Source: a virus. From it: a DNA stretch of 64,000 bases. The notes under the pieces were generated by a model. It had not been told where the DNA came from. It did no database searches and saw only the letters and a list, made by a program, of their open reading frames with translations. A program made the position numbers and the translations under genes. Position 1 is the first letter of the stretch. Every line of letters begins with the position of its first letter. The stretch lies in the IMG/VR virus record IMGVR_UViG_3300010885_014582, positions 30,014-94,013 of that record; one strand, written 5' to 3'. Of the stretch, positions 37,748 to 46,640 are shown piece by piece.

Positions 37748-38166
37748 GATACTTCAAACTTTCCTTCTTGTATAACCCCATGGAGGGAGGAACTTACTAC
37801 GAAACTGTAGATTCCTATCTCGTTAAACCTATCACGGTACTTAACTACATGGCTTTCTTTAAGTTTTGGAGTTAATTCTATTTGGGTGCCAGTAGCACCA
37901 TCTTGGTTGACAACACACTTTAAATCTTTTGGGAACACAATAAATTCATTGGTGTAGTCAATTGGTTGGATAAACCCAACTTCTACAATTTTTTTGTAGT
38001 CAATTGCATGTTTTTCTGGTATTTGAACTACACAAATATCTGTTTCTGAGTCTTCCTCAGTACCAATTCGAACAGGTAGTTGTGTTTCTTTGGCTAGTGC
38101 CAGTGCTTCTTCTGGTATTTTTTCGTCTATGTATAAAGACGCAGGTACATGAATTAATCGTTTCAT
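37744..38166 (-). CDS. Hypothetical protein, first gene of halogenase operon
   Basis: 140 residues. It is soluble; the N-terminus MKRLIHVPASLYIDEKIPE and a β-rich C-terminal half are seen. It begins a six-gene operon with ATGA overlaps. TATCAT lies six bases before the ATG, a leaderless start. Function not recognised. Confidence 0.65.
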   Translation of the reverse strand: MKRLIHVPASLYIDEKIPEEALALAKETQLPVRIGTEEDSETDICVVQIPEKHAIDYKKIVEVGFIQPIDYTNEFIVFPKDLKCVVNQDGATGTQIELTPKLKESHVVKYRDRFNEIGIYSFVVSSSLHGVIQEGKFEVS

Positions 38167-38170
38167 GACC

Positions 38171-38413
38171 TTATGATAGCGACTGAATCTTCGCCTTTAC
38201 ACTATTGTAAGCGGTCAACAACTTGCGTAAACGCATAATTTCTCCCTCATACCCTGCGACTGTAGAGTCATCCATAGCGTCTAAATCGCTTGCTTGAAAA
38301 GCATCTGGGTCAAGATTGATTCTCAAAAGAAGATTGTAAATTTCGTGGCTTAGTGCCACCTCTGATCCTTCAAGTGATTGAAGTTTTTGAGCAGATGTAA
38401 GATTGAGTTCCAT
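38171..38413 (-). CDS. Small helical protein (80 aa)
   Basis: 80 residues, helical, with leucine-rich heptads (ALSHEIYNLLLRINL; EIMRLRKLLTAYNSVKAKI). AGGAAAG lies before the ATG. It is next to the His-rich fibre gene and may be a fibre chaperone or attachment protein; this is a guess. Confidence 0.6.
   Translation of the reverse strand: MELNLTSAQKLQSLEGSEVALSHEIYNLLLRINLDPDAFQASDLDAMDDSTVAGYEGEIMRLRKLLTAYNSVKAKIQSLS
38173..38178 (-). promoter_or_regulatory. Leaderless -10 box for the halogenase operon
   Basis: TATCAT on the minus strand with AAGGTC to the ATG at 38166 (six bases). The AAGG in the spacer is too close to serve as a ribosome site. Confidence 0.6.
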
Positions 38414-38421
38414 GGTCTTTC

Positions 38422-40164
38422 CTATGTGTTGAGTAGAACATACGCTGTTCCGCTTCCAGCAGGGTTACCCCCAGCAGCCAAGACGCTTCCGCCTCCTGTG
38501 TTGTATGTGATTGTACCAGAAACGGAATCTGTTACTACAAGGATAGCACCTCCGCCTCCAGGACCTCCATGAGTTCCATTTGGAGCCTGTAAAGCAGGAG
38601 CACCTCTACCAAAGGTAGTTCCGTTGTTTACACCACCAGCACCACCTGTCCAGTGACCATTAGGTTGTGCCGTATGGGTGTTGGGGTTTGCATGGTGAGA
38701 ATGTCGTGCAGCGGTAAAATAACCATTTGAATAAGTGTGTGGTCCGTGGTGGTGACCACCACTAACTTGCATTCCTCCACCTTGGTTAGTTCCATTTCCT
38801 AGGTCGCTACCGTTGGCGTGAGTGTGGGTATGGGGCGGGATGGCTTGACCTGCGTGGATATGACCGTCATGTCCACCAGCATGTTGATGATAGACCCTTC
38901 CTTCAAAATGCCCATAAGTAGCAGGATGAGAGTGTTGGGCAGCATGGTTTGTTTTAGCATTGGTATGGATGACACTGGGCCAGTTGTGGATGTGGGTTAA
39001 CGCACCATGCCCATCATTGGAGTGTGGGTGGTGTGCTCCACCAGTGTGGTGGTAGTGACCAGAGTTATGGTTATGTCCAGGGTAATGCTGTCCGCCGTAG
39101 TGAGAAGCAGGGTTATGAGAAGCGGGGTTATGGTGCGTGTGGTGGTATTTATCGCCACCATCATGTGCTCCAGGATAATGCTGTCCACCATAGTGGGATG
39201 CAGCGTTATGGGATGCACAACAATGTGGGTGTGGGTTAACAATGTGCAGGTGATGGTCAGCAAATCTTGCATAACCATGGTGATGGCTAGGGTTGTGTGT
39301 AGGTGCTACATGGTTTGGAGTAGGAGCCACATGGTAAGCAAGATCTGGTGCTTTAGCGCCATCGGCACCTTGAGTACCAGCATTTCCAGTTGTTCCATTA
39401 GTGGCTGTTCCACCAGTGTTACCTATAGAAATAAACTTTCCTGAGCCAACAATTACCTTTGCGACAACACAAACAACACCACCGCCAAGTCCACCAGCAC
39501 CGCCAGTTCCAGGGGTTCCTGCGGTCCATCCCGTCACATTACCATCTGATGCTGTTGCACCTTTTCCACCAGGAACACTAACTGTGTCTTTGTAAGGGTT
39601 TGCAACGCTGTTTACTGAACCAGTTGCGGAACCTGCTGTTCCAACAGCACCCGCTTTTCCTGACCATGTATCAGAGTTAGTTAATGGGGTTACTGCTGCT
39701 CCATTGGCTCCAGCACCACCAAAACCACCACCTCGTATTGGTGTTACACCAGTAGTGGGGTCTGTAAATACCCCGCCAGACATTGCGTTGATACTTTTAA
39801 ATAAAAAACTTGGAAGAAGTGTGGACGAGTCAGTTCCACCTGCTCCACCAGCACGGTATGTGATTGCGCCAGTTGTATGACCACCGACTGTTCCGTCGGC
39901 AACGGTTGACGCAGCAGGTCCTAATACACCCGCTGGTGCAGTTCCTATGCCAATATAACCATTTAAAGTTAATGTGTTCTTTACAAAGACTCGAAAACCA
40001 TTGGTGTTGAGGACAACACCCGCATCTACGGTTAAGTTTCTGTAGTAAGTATCAGAGGTAATGTTTGTGTTAGTAGTAATGACCACATCGCCGTCAACAC
40101 CTGATCCGTAAACAGCATCATTCGCAATGCGAGCAACGCTCGTTTCAATTCTTGAAATAGCCAT
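38422..40164 (-). CDS. Glycine- and histidine-rich tail fibre
   Basis: 580 residues. The N-terminal 100 residues are β-rich, with NGFRVFVKNTLTLNG shared with the next protein. Then a Gly/Ala-rich stretch to about 280, then a highly His-rich region (about 285-508) with dense HxH, HH and HYGGQHYPG repeats (the last unit occurs twice). The C-terminus is again Gly-rich and β. A His-rich trimeric fibre could bind metal ions along its axis, as HxH sites do in the T4 gp37 needle. Confidence 0.82.
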   Translation of the reverse strand: MAISRIETSVARIANDAVYGSGVDGDVVITTNTNITSDTYYRNLTVDAGVVLNTNGFRVFVKNTLTLNGYIGIGTAPAGVLGPAASTVADGTVGGHTTGAITYRAGGAGGTDSSTLLPSFLFKSINAMSGGVFTDPTTGVTPIRGGGFGGAGANGAAVTPLTNSDTWSGKAGAVGTAGSATGSVNSVANPYKDTVSVPGGKGATASDGNVTGWTAGTPGTGGAGGLGGGVVCVVAKVIVGSGKFISIGNTGGTATNGTTGNAGTQGADGAKAPDLAYHVAPTPNHVAPTHNPSHHHGYARFADHHLHIVNPHPHCCASHNAASHYGGQHYPGAHDGGDKYHHTHHNPASHNPASHYGGQHYPGHNHNSGHYHHTGGAHHPHSNDGHGALTHIHNWPSVIHTNAKTNHAAQHSHPATYGHFEGRVYHQHAGGHDGHIHAGQAIPPHTHTHANGSDLGNGTNQGGGMQVSGGHHHGPHTYSNGYFTAARHSHHANPNTHTAQPNGHWTGGAGGVNNGTTFGRGAPALQAPNGTHGGPGGGGAILVVTDSVSGTITYNTGGGSVLAAGGNPAGSGTAYVLLNT

Positions 40165-40166
40165 AT

Positions 40167-40931
40167 TTAAACCTGCTGAATATAGTTTACAGTTCCAGCA
40201 TTGGCACCAGTTACATCTGTTGCGACAGTAGCAGGAAGTGCGCTTGCGGAAGAAACTATAATTATGACTCCGCCACCACCAGGGGATACGGCTGGTGCTT
40301 TAATGTAGCCAGTTCCAGAAGCGGGACCGCTGATGTAACGAGCGGCAAGGATAACAATTCCGCCACCTTCCTTACTAGCCCCACCTGCGCCTCCACGAAG
40401 CCATGTAGGGCCTCCTGATGCTGTTATAGAGTATCCTGTGATGGCTTGCAGTGGTTGTTTAAAGTAGTTAGCGCCACCTAATGCAGAAGTAGGTGCAGTG
40501 GCTGTATAAGTTGCGGCTGCGTTCCCACCGAGACTGTGTGTGACTGATGTAGCAACTGCTCCGCCCTGCATGATTGAACCTGAAGTTGAATAACCAGCCT
40601 GAAAACCAACAATAGAACTTGTACCAAAGCGCAAAGTTCCTTTAACAAATATACGATAACCGTTAGGTGAAAGACGAACGCTATTACCTAATGTTAAATC
40701 ATTGAAGTACATATCTTGTGTCATGGCATAAGTACTTGAAAATGGCACCATTCCTAGAACAGTCGTGGTTCCGTCCAGTACGGCATCTCCGTCAGCGCCT
40801 GTTCCGTAAACAGAGTCAACGCCTTCGTTGTAGTAGGCGTTCCATACAGAACCATCCCATTGCCAACTTTTGGAACCAACAGTGTAAATCTGGTTTGTGT
40901 ATGGAGAAGCAGGAAAAGTAATCGCTGGCAT
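40167..40931 (-). CDS. Tail fibre adaptor protein
   Basis: 254 residues. The N-terminal adaptor (FPASPYTNQIYTVGSKSWQW) is like that at 33444. The next part (NGYRIFVKGTLRFG) is like the His-rich fibre, and the C-terminus is Gly-rich with ...GGGVIIIVSSA. It shares its middle with its neighbour, which suggests duplication. TAATG overlap with the preceding fibre gene. Confidence 0.75.
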   Translation of the reverse strand: MPAITFPASPYTNQIYTVGSKSWQWDGSVWNAYYNEGVDSVYGTGADGDAVLDGTTTVLGMVPFSSTYAMTQDMYFNDLTLGNSVRLSPNGYRIFVKGTLRFGTSSIVGFQAGYSTSGSIMQGGAVATSVTHSLGGNAAATYTATAPTSALGGANYFKQPLQAITGYSITASGGPTWLRGGAGGASKEGGGIVILAARYISGPASGTGYIKAPAVSPGGGGVIIIVSSASALPATVATDVTGANAGTVNYIQQV

Positions 40932-42244
40932 TAGGCAGGACCAATATCTTCTACTATAATTTGAATTGGCTGTGAAGCACTTGCTTCTGCTTTAGATGTA
41001 GCATTTTCACAGGCTCCACGAAGTTTATAAGTAACAGAACCACTAATACCACTGGCTATAAAAAATGAAGATGCATTCCAATATCCAGATGCATTGGCGG
41101 TAACATCCATTTGTTGTTGAGTTGTATTAGCAGAGTTTGTAAGAGAAATGCTTGTATATCCAGCAGTAGTATATTTGAATCCAGTTGACGCCCATGAAAT
41201 TTTATAAAGTCTGCCACTTATAGCAGTCCATGTTGCACTACATCCAGTAATGTCTATTGGAGATGTTGAACTAAAAGTGGTGCCACCTGATGTTCTATTT
41301 GTAAAAGCAACCTGTCCCCAAGGCAAGTTCCAGTTTGGATACCATGCCGTACCGTTCCAAAACAGCATCTTGTCTGTATCTGTTTCGTAAATTGTCTGAC
41401 CTTCCCACGGTGCAGATGGACGAGTAGATGAAGTACACTGATACGGCGACATCGTGCCACCACCTAATTCAACCCATGCTGAGTTGTAATAGATGTACGA
41501 AGCACCACTATTGGTGTCAAACCAAACTTGACCAGCAACTGGGGATACTGGAGCGGTTGCAGAACTTGTAATCGCAGTAGGTCCTGTTACGCCAGTCGCC
41601 CCAGTTACACCAGTTGGTCCTGTTGGACCTGTCGGTCCAGTAGCGCCAATAACACCTGAAACTCCGCTAACACCTGAAACTCCACTGACACCCTGAACTC
41701 CAGTAGGACCAGTAGGTCCTGTGACTCCAGTTGCGCCAATTACACCACTAACACCACTAACACCAGATACTCCTGAAACACCAGAAACACCTTGAACCCC
41801 AGTAGGACCAGTAGGACCAATAAGGATTACACCAGCAGGCCAAGTACCTGCTGCTTTTGGACCATAGATAGTGTTTGTAACAGTATTGACATAGAAGTCA
41901 CCGTTAACACCTTGGGTTGTCGGCGCAACAGTTCCGTAAAGGATTGTGTTTCCTGGAACACCAGTTACACCAGATACGCCTGAAACTCCACTGACACCTG
42001 AAACACCTGAAACACCAGATACACCCTGTATTCCAGTGGGTCCTGTAGGTCCAACAGGACCAGTCGGGCCAGTAGGTCCAGCAGGACCAGTACTGTAAGC
42101 AAGGGAAGTCCAAGCAGTGGAGCCAGTACCAACTTTAAACTTTCCTGTATCGGTTTCTGCGCCAAGTTCTCCTACAGCAAGAGTAGGGTTTGAAGCCGTC
42201 CACTCTGCGGCAGTGCCTCGTCTAATTTGAATTTGAATAGCCAC
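40931..42244 (-). CDS. Collagen-like tail fibre with Mtd-type N-terminus
   Basis: 437 residues, GTG start in a TAGTG overlap. The N-terminus [19 protein letters not shown] is nearly identical in pattern to the fibre at 29770-30894. Two blocks of GVSGVSGV and GPTGPTGP repeats surround a β segment ([17 protein letters not shown]). The C-terminal half has [10 protein letters not shown]-like units and ends in a β-sandwich-like domain, perhaps the receptor-binding tip. There is no S74 domain. Confidence 0.85.
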   Translation of the reverse strand: MAIQIQIRRGTAAEWTASNPTLAVGELGAETDTGKFKVGTGSTAWTSLAYSTGPAGPTGPTGPVGPTGPTGIQGVSGVSGVSGVSGVSGVSGVTGVPGNTILYGTVAPTTQGVNGDFYVNTVTNTIYGPKAAGTWPAGVILIGPTGPTGVQGVSGVSGVSGVSGVSGVIGATGVTGPTGPTGVQGVSGVSGVSGVSGVIGATGPTGPTGPTGVTGATGVTGPTAITSSATAPVSPVAGQVWFDTNSGASYIYYNSAWVELGGGTMSPYQCTSSTRPSAPWEGQTIYETDTDKMLFWNGTAWYPNWNLPWGQVAFTNRTSGGTTFSSTSPIDITGCSATWTAISGRLYKISWASTGFKYTTAGYTSISLTNSANTTQQQMDVTANASGYWNASSFFIASGISGSVTYKLRGACENATSKAEASASQPIQIIVEDIGPA

Positions 42245-42759
42245 TAAACACCTCCTGAATCAAGTGTAGTAATACCGCCGTAGTTAGATGAAGGTACACC
42301 ACCATCAATGTTCACAACAGAGGATCCTGTAGGACCTGTAGGTCCAGTATACCCTGTAGGACCAGTGGGTCCTGAAGGTCCAGATGGCCCTGTAGGTCCG
42401 ATCTGTCCCAATGGTTGTGCACCAACTTCAATCCATGACGAGTCATAATACACAAAAGTTTTACCAGTATCAGACTCAAACCAAATCTGTCCAGCAACAG
42501 GGGTGCTCGGAGCGGCATCAGATATTGTTGCGCCACCAGCGGCATTAGCATTTACCCACTGAGTACCATTCCATTGAAGAACTTGGTTGGTAACACTGCT
42601 TACTATGGTTACATCTGTTAAATCATCAAGGGAGGCAACGGTGGACGCAATTCCTGGAAGGAACTTAGTTCCGTTGAATTTAAGTACTTGATCGCTAGTT
42701 GCACCAGCGGGGTCAATCTCAACGCCCTTGATAAATAATGATTTGAGAAAGTTAGCCAT
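42244..42759 (-). CDS. Fibre-associated protein with C-terminal GG tag
   Basis: 171 residues. It begins with fibre attachment units ([27 protein letters not shown]), then a short collagen-like part ([16 protein letters not shown]), and ends [20 protein letters not shown], like the end of 30894-31211. It precedes a Mtd-type fibre gene. Confidence 0.75.
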   Translation of the reverse strand: MANFLKSLFIKGVEIDPAGATSDQVLKFNGTKFLPGIASTVASLDDLTDVTIVSSVTNQVLQWNGTQWVNANAAGGATISDAAPSTPVAGQIWFESDTGKTFVYYDSSWIEVGAQPLGQIGPTGPSGPSGPTGPTGYTGPTGPTGSSVVNIDGGVPSSNYGGITTLDSGGV

Positions 42760-42775
42760 AATAAACCTCTACTAA

Positions 42776-42792
42776 GGTAGCACGAGGCTACC
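42776..42792 (-). terminator. Hairpin after fibre gene
   Basis: GGTAGC-CTCGT-GCTACC read on the minus strand, directly after the stop codon of the 42793-44019 gene. There is no T run, so it may be a weak terminator or an RNA-stability hairpin. Confidence 0.45.
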
Positions 42793-44019
42793 CTAAGCCA
42801 GGATGACTACTCGGTACTGGTTAGCAGTTGGGGCTACCGCAAAAGATAGTGTGGTTGTGGTGCTGGTATTGACAATGTCAGCGTAGACAACTTCACCAGT
42901 AGATACCTCATAAACATTAACTACTAAGTCTGCGGTTGCAAGACCATGTGTGATGGCGTAGGAAGTAGAAGATGTCGAAAGAGTTTCAGCATGCTTCTTC
43001 TTTGTCCATACAGGAGCAGATGCTCCTGCGATAAGAGCATAACCCGTAGTACCGAGTGCAAGGGTGCTTGTTGTAGCAGAACCTGTCTGATAAACAATTG
43101 AACCAGCGGCACCACCAGTGACATTTGTTGCTGTTGTAGCGGTTGAAGCATTACCTGTGTATTGGGTTGCTGACAGTACTTGGGTACCCGCAATCTTGAT
43201 GACTTTTCCAGATGCAAGGTCAATATGCTCAGAAGATGTCCATGCTGCTGTACTAAGTACCCAGTTCCATGTTTTGTCAATCGTTGCTTTAAGGGTAATA
43301 CCACCACCATCAGCGCCTGCGTCTGACGGGCTTGCAATTGAACCAAGTTCAAGGTTCTTATCGTCTACCGTGATTGTGGTTGAGTTTACGGTAGTTGTTG
43401 TACCATTAACGGTCAAGTTACCAGCAATGGTAACTGTTGTACCACTTCCACCCATGTTAATATCTGCTGCACCACCAAAGTTAATTGTTGTAGCAGTAGC
43501 ATTTAAAAGGTTAAATGAAGTGCTTGCTGTAGTAAGCGAGGTTGTGATTGCAGGGCTGGTACCAAATACAAGGGCACCAGAGCCAGTTTCATCAGAGATG
43601 ACTCCAGCCAGTTCGGCAGATGTAGTTGCCGCAAAAACGCTTAACTTGTCAGTTGTCTTAGCAACATTGGTGATGGCACCAGAGACACCATTGACCGTTG
43701 TAACACCTGTAGTATTCGTTAAATAGGTTGTGGTGTCTAGTGCCCATGTATTAGCAGCAGTCTTAATAAGAAAACCAGTGGTCCCTGTAAGGGCGGCAAT
43801 TGCAGTTAGGTCACCATCAGCAGGTTGCCAAGTACCAGCAGCACCAGATGATAGTTCTACCCATGCACCACCTGTGTAGTATTTAAGTCTGTTTGTGCCT
43901 GTATCAAAGTAAATACCACCAGACTTAGCACTAGGTGTAGGTGCTGTTCCAAGGTTTTGAACAACCACATTGCGGAGTTCATTACCATTTAGGTCAACAT
44001 TATTTAGAAACTTTGACAT
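42793..44019 (-). CDS. Tail fibre protein (408 aa)
   Basis: 408 residues, AAGGA before the ATG. β-helix-like, with repeated Thr/Ala-rich units (TATTINFGGAADINMGGSGTTVTIAGNLTVNGTT appears here in parts) typical of trimeric fibre shafts, and a C-terminal tip (YAITHGLATADLVVNVYEVSTGEVV) like a knob domain. It shares the THGL element with the next gene product. Confidence 0.78.
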   Translation of the reverse strand: MSKFLNNVDLNGNELRNVVVQNLGTAPTPSAKSGGIYFDTGTNRLKYYTGGAWVELSSGAAGTWQPADGDLTAIAALTGTTGFLIKTAANTWALDTTTYLTNTTGVTTVNGVSGAITNVAKTTDKLSVFAATTSAELAGVISDETGSGALVFGTSPAITTSLTTASTSFNLLNATATTINFGGAADINMGGSGTTVTIAGNLTVNGTTTTVNSTTITVDDKNLELGSIASPSDAGADGGGITLKATIDKTWNWVLSTAAWTSSEHIDLASGKVIKIAGTQVLSATQYTGNASTATTATNVTGGAAGSIVYQTGSATTSTLALGTTGYALIAGASAPVWTKKKHAETLSTSSTSYAITHGLATADLVVNVYEVSTGEVVYADIVNTSTTTTLSFAVAPTANQYRVVILA

Positions 44020-44027
44020 TTAAATCC

Positions 44028-44429
44028 TTACGAGAAGTAGGCTTTTCCGCCAAAACTGGACGAAAATGCGATGGAAACTTGATTCACTGATATATATGAT
44101 ACATCACCTTCGACCACTGACCCGCCGCTGTCAATCACAGACACAGCGGGAAAGAAACCCAAACCATGAGTCACGATCCAAGTAGATGCAGAAACACTTT
44201 GGGTATGGACATACTGACCTGCCATTGGTAAAACAAAATTAATTGTTTGAGCGGGGGCAACCCCTGTAAGGGTCACGGCTGGGCTTATACCAGTTGCTAC
44301 AGTGCCTACCGCTAGGATGTTTGGTGGACCAGCAACACCAGGATCACTGACCTCAATTACTGAGTTTCGTGATGGAGAGGAGACAACTACCGACTTGCGG
44401 TTCTCCCTAGTGACTTCTACAGTACTCAT
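44028..44429 (-). CDS. Fibre tip-like protein (133 aa)
   Basis: 133 residues. The C-terminal half (ASTWIVTHGLGFFPAVSVID, ...FSSSFGGKAYFS) resembles knob domains of phage fibres (W-x-x-x-H-G-L-x-x-x-P pattern). It overlaps the upstream stop as ATGA. It probably forms a fibre end or cap. Confidence 0.68.
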   Translation of the reverse strand: MSTVEVTRENRKSVVVSSPSRNSVIEVSDPGVAGPPNILAVGTVATGISPAVTLTGVAPAQTINFVLPMAGQYVHTQSVSASTWIVTHGLGFFPAVSVIDSGGSVVEGDVSYISVNQVSIAFSSSFGGKAYFS

Positions 44430-45136
44430 ACAGGTGGTGCTGAGACCGCTGGTTCAACGACTAAAGTTCCTGATGACAAACAATCCCAATCCCCTGCTGA
44501 GTCTTGTACAAAGAGATCGTAAGAATATACACCTGAAGCCACATTATTTGTATTAGAAATGTGCAACTCTAGGGTTGCTCCAGTTGCTGGAGCCAAATAA
44601 CCACGCTTGTTGGCTGGAGTCAAGCCAATTACCGTTGACTCAGATGGTTTAGGTGAATACCAGCGTAAATCCACAACAGTGGTGCCAGTAGCGGTCTTAG
44701 CCTGCATGAATGCGCTTTGGACAGCAATAACGACCCCATCTGCGTCTTTCCATGTAAAGGTACGGCGATAGTCCGTGTATTGCTTGTAACGGATTTCCAT
44801 AGCGTCTGAGTCCTCCAGAGGGGTGATATTGTTCAAAGCGGATACAGAAATTGTACCCTGTGATACAGGCTGCTGAACTCCATTGATAGTGGCAAGAACA
44901 TCATAGAACAGGTCACCCAATGGAAGATCTTGTGTCTCTTCTGCTGTCAATGATAGGGCAATACCATTTTCTGATGTCAAAGTAGTGGTTAACTCAGCAA
45001 CCGTGATTGCCCCTGTACGAACATAGGCACGAGCATCAGTAGGGCGTTGTAGGTGATGCGTTCTCTTATCTTTTACGATAATCAAGCGCTCCCATGGTAA
45101 ACCCCGAACTAGGGTGTAATTAACTGTGCGAACCAT
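44426..45136 (-). CDS. Fibre/upper-baseplate protein (236 aa)
   Basis: 236 residues made of two similar β-sandwich halves (RGLPWERLIIVKDKRTHH at the start; YRRTFTWKDADGVVI in the middle), each of the kind seen in phage BppU-like adaptor proteins. It starts the fibre operon and has a leaderless TAGAAT box. Role by context: connects fibres to baseplate. Confidence 0.62.
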   Translation of the reverse strand: MVRTVNYTLVRGLPWERLIIVKDKRTHHLQRPTDARAYVRTGAITVAELTTTLTSENGIALSLTAEETQDLPLGDLFYDVLATINGVQQPVSQGTISVSALNNITPLEDSDAMEIRYKQYTDYRRTFTWKDADGVVIAVQSAFMQAKTATGTTVVDLRWYSPKPSESTVIGLTPANKRGYLAPATGATLELHISNTNNVASGVYSYDLFVQDSAGDWDCLSSGTLVVEPAVSAPPV

Positions 45137-45143
45137 AACTACT

Positions 45144-45149
45144 ATTCTA
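45144..45149 (-). promoter_or_regulatory. Leaderless -10 box at start of fibre operon
   Basis: TAGAAT read on the minus strand, seven bases before the ATG at 45136, with no ribosome site between. Confidence 0.55.
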
Positions 45150-45162
45150 CTTCAGTATGGGT

Positions 45163-45327
45163 TTACTCGCCGCCTTTAAACAGAGCAGATATGAGGTGAA
45201 CTGTTAGTGCAGCACCACTTATCCAGAGACCATAGGTTTGTACTTTGCCAGACAAAGTAATTAAAACTAGTCCTGTACCAGCGATGGTAAAAGCCAAACC
45301 TTGCAGTTCTTCAAAAAATCTATTCAT
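45163..45327 (-). CDS. Small membrane protein (54 aa), holin-like
   Basis: 54 residues, MNRFFEELQGLAF then two hydrophobic stretches (about 10-22 and 32-48) and a short charged tail. The ATG overlaps the stop of the Thr-rich surface protein (TAATG), so the two are made together. Could be a holin or a membrane partner of the surface protein. Confidence 0.65.
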   Translation of the reverse strand: MNRFFEELQGLAFTIAGTGLVLITLSGKVQTYGLWISGAALTVHLISALFKGGE

Positions 45328-46625
45328 TATTTCTTTCTACGGGATTTATTGTCGGATGACTGGGAACCGCTTGAAGACGAAGAAACTGGAACTACTGGTG
45401 CCATAAATAATACCCCAGTTGCGGCTACCAATACTTTTCTCTGCCCCACATTGATCTTCGAGCCAATCGGCACATACTTATTAAACTTGCCCCCAAAGAT
45501 ATTAATCTGTTCTTCAAAAGCAGCCTTCACTTCCTCAGGGGCGTTTTGGACTGCTTCAATCAGTTGATCCGCTTGTGCGTCGGACAAATTAGATACTTCA
45601 ACGGCAGCAAAGATTTCAGTTGCTTGTTCTGATGTAACCGACTGGAGGACCTCTGGGTTAGTGGCAAGGGCGGTTGCTTCATCAGCACTGACGCCCTGCT
45701 CGATGATGTTATCCACAGCCGCTGCGATCTCAGATTGTGGGAGGTTGTTAATGGCACCCAATAAAGCGGTCACTTCTGGGTCAACTTGTACAAGTTCTTG
45801 TACAGGTGGGACTGTAGTGGTTGTGGTAGTCGTAGGAAGCACCGTAGAGGTCGTAGAGGTCGTAGAGGTACTTGTAGTGGTCGTGGTGGGCACAGGAGCC
45901 AAAGTTGTCGTGGTAGTGCTTGTGGTTCCTGTCACAGGTGATATCGTGGTAGTAGTCTCAGGAACTGTCGTGGAGGTAGTCGATGTTGTTGTGGGTAATA
46001 CTGTTGTTGTCGGCGGCTCTGTTGTCGTTGTCGTTGTCGAAGAAGTGGTGGTAGTTGATGTCGTGGTTGTGGTTGGTGCCAGTGTTGTTGTGGTTGTGGA
46101 TGTTGTGGAAGTCGTGGTAGATGTCGTCGTGGAGGATGTGGTTGTGGTTGGTGCCAGCGTTGATGTTGTCGTGGGTGGCACGGTCGTTTGAGGAACAGTT
46201 GTTTGAGGAATGGTAGATGTGGTCTGAGTAGACCCAACACCATTGAAACCTAGTTCGTACCGTAAGTTCCATCCCCCATTTGTACGCCAAGCATTGGGGT
46301 CACCACAACAAATACCAGCCCTCAGTCTGTAACGACCAGCAGGTACTTCAATTGAAATGTACGACTGCAAGCCAATAGAGTCGTCATTGGCTGCAAGTTG
46401 CGTTCCTGCTTCGTTGTATAGCCACAACATAGGATCTGAGTTGTACCCAGTGATCATATAGGTTTGGGCAATAAACTGTGTTGTCTCACTGTAATCAAAC
46501 CAAACATCTGTTGGCTCTGTGATTATTAGGTTTTCGGCTTTAGCGGGGGAAGACGGATAAAGACCCAAAAATGTGAGAACTACCCACAAAAAACAACTTG
46601 TAACCCGCACACGGGATTTACGCAT
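45327..46625 (-). CDS. Secreted Thr-rich (mucin-like) membrane-anchored surface protein
   Basis: 432 residues. A signal peptide (1-30, ending PAKA) is followed by a β-sandwich of PPC-like pattern (about 35-125; DPMLWLYNEAGTQL, VPAGRYRLRAG, with CC), a Thr/Ser/Pro-rich linker of about 140 residues, a helical Ala/Glu-rich part, then a hydrophobic segment (VLVAATGVLFMAPVVPV) and a basic tail. This is a host-type cell-surface architecture. It may block superinfection or alter the envelope. Leaderless TAAACT lies upstream. Confidence 0.8.
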   Translation of the reverse strand: MRKSRVRVTSCFLWVVLTFLGLYPSSPAKAENLIITEPTDVWFDYSETTQFIAQTYMITGYNSDPMLWLYNEAGTQLAANDDSIGLQSYISIEVPAGRYRLRAGICCGDPNAWRTNGGWNLRYELGFNGVGSTQTTSTIPQTTVPQTTVPPTTTSTLAPTTTTSSTTTSTTTSTTSTTTTTLAPTTTTTSTTTTSSTTTTTTEPPTTTVLPTTTSTTSTTVPETTTTISPVTGTTSTTTTTLAPVPTTTTTSTSTTSTTSTVLPTTTTTTTVPPVQELVQVDPEVTALLGAINNLPQSEIAAAVDNIIEQGVSADEATALATNPEVLQSVTSEQATEIFAAVEVSNLSDAQADQLIEAVQNAPEEVKAAFEEQINIFGGKFNKYVPIGSKINVGQRKVLVAATGVLFMAPVVPVSSSSSGSQSSDNKSRRKK

Positions 46626-46631
46626 TAATTA

Positions 46632-46637
46632 AGTTTA
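46632..46637 (-). promoter_or_regulatory. Leaderless -10 box for the Thr-rich surface protein
   Basis: TAAACT on the minus strand, TAATTA then the ATG at 46625 (six bases). Confidence 0.62.
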
Positions 46638-46640
46638 TCA

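Noticed and set aside
41590-42080. Regular short direct repeats, CRISPR-like at first sight
   Set aside because: They are in frame GVSGVSGV and GPTGPTGP codons of a fibre gene with no unique spacers.
45661-46191. Plus-strand open frame opposite the Thr-rich linker
   Set aside because: It is the valine-rich complement of ACN codon repeats, so it is a shadow frame.
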